The position numbers and the translations under genes are program-made. Of a stretch of 36,357 nucleotides of DNA, positions 36,068 to 36,357 are shown one piece after another. The notes under the pieces are model-generated. The model was not told where the DNA came from. It saw nothing but the letters and a program-made list of their open reading frames with translations, and did not search any database. The DNA is from Abyssibacter sp. GTDB taxonomy: Bacteria > Pseudomonadota > Gammaproteobacteria > Nevskiales > OUC007. The stretch is from positions 1 through 36,357 of the forward strand of contig JAGLCS010000130.1 of the NCBI GenBank assembly GCA_023146115.1, given 5' to 3'. Each line of letters opens with the position of its first letter. Positions within the stretch are counted from its first letter, which is position 1.

Positions 36068-36357
36068 CTCCAGCGCTGGGAATCGAGTTCGCGCGGCGGC
36101 GGGACGTATTCGACGCAGTTACGACCGTTCGATTTGGCGGAATAAAGCGCGGAATCGGCGACGGCCAGCGCATCAGACAAGGTCAGCCCACCACGCGGTA
36201 TGAGCTGGGTACAGCCGATACTCACCGACAATTGCCGGTCCGTCGGATGCTCCAGCCGCCGATCAACCACCGCCTGCCGCACACGCTCGGCCTGCGTGCG
36301 CGCCGAACCCGGCGGCAGGTCGTACCAGATCACTGCGAACTCCTCGCCACCGACCCG
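36043..36357 (-). CDS. GGDEF diguanylate cyclase, C-terminal part (cut by window end)
   Basis: Only the last 104 codons or so are in the window; the start lies beyond 36357. The visible part opens with VGGEEFAVIWYD, so the active-site GGEEF is intact, unlike the GGNEF of the 27000-28055 protein. It continues through VSIGCTQLIPRGG, LAVADSALYSAKSNGRNCVEY, the normal end of a GGDEF fold. It would make c-di-GMP if the missing part is intact. The N-terminal sensory domain cannot be seen. It is convergent with the PanE-like gene, overlapping by 25 bases. Confidence 0.92.
   Translation of the reverse strand, partial: RVGGEEFAVIWYDLPPGSARTQAERVRQAVVDRRLEHPTDRQLSVSIGCTQLIPRGGLTLSDALAVADSALYSAKSNGRNCVEYVPPPRELDSQRWSQPTAVND

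Overview
The window is a GC-rich (roughly 64% by eye) stretch of a gammaproteobacterial chromosome. The order mutS / pncC(cinA)-recA-recX ... alaS-lysC-csrA-tRNA-Ser(GCU) is the classic gammaproteobacterial DNA-repair and csrA neighbourhood. The accessory families present (a TtpC-type Ton operon with DUF3450, DUF885 peptidase, DUF2505, a TPR-tailed Ser/Thr kinase) fit a free-living lineage near the Chromatiales, Xanthomonadales or Wenzhouxiangella-like groups. The species cannot be fixed from this sequence alone. No rRNA, CRISPR array, prophage or intact insertion sequence was seen.

Layout. 1-457 holds no intact gene: a decayed transposase tail (IS110-like), a short tandem repeat and a terminator. 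458-8690 carries a lipoprotein DUF885 peptidase, a small flavodoxin-fold protein with a membrane protein behind it, a Ser/Thr kinase with a TPR tail, a secreted alpha/beta hydrolase, a GNAT acetyltransferase and a DUF4287/DUF5655 protein. 8716-11284 has a YfcC/DcuC-type transporter and a tightly coupled pair, DUF350 plus a transglutaminase-like cysteine protease. 11563-13603 has an ABC1/UbiB-family kinase, a DUF456 protein and tRNA-Ser. 13696-24148 is the core block: csrA, lysC and alaS; a Sel1/TonB-C protein sitting between alaS and recX; then recX, recA, pncC and mutS. 24163-26992 is a small cluster of DUF2970, DUF2505, a second ABC1 kinase and a divergent protein resembling DUF6918. 27000-28055 is a GAF/GGDEF protein with a degenerate active site. 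28153-34816 is a six-gene, mostly overlapping operon: alpha/beta hydrolase, DUF3450, TtpC-like MotA/TolQ/ExbB, ExbB, TonB and a TPR-DUF1329 fusion. The end has a ketopantoate-reductase-like gene and a truncated GGDEF gene.

How the genes work together. The most unusual unit is the Ton operon (minus strand, 34816 to 28153). It matches the Vibrio TonB2/TtpC-type arrangement, but the exbD gene expected between exbB and tonB is absent, with only 13 bases between them. The TPR protein that usually closes such operons is fused to a complete DUF1329 domain, a LolA/LolB-like outer-membrane-associated family. I infer a dedicated TonB-driven envelope export or uptake machine for a hydrophobic substrate.

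Regulation visible in the sequence: a LexA-type box (14 of 20 positions of the E. coli consensus) lying over the recA Shine-Dalgarno, and two GGA-loop hairpins in the csrA leader, one containing the csrA Shine-Dalgarno, which suggest CsrA autoregulation. The degenerate GGDEF protein keeps an RxxD I-site and may be a c-di-GMP receptor rather than a cyclase.
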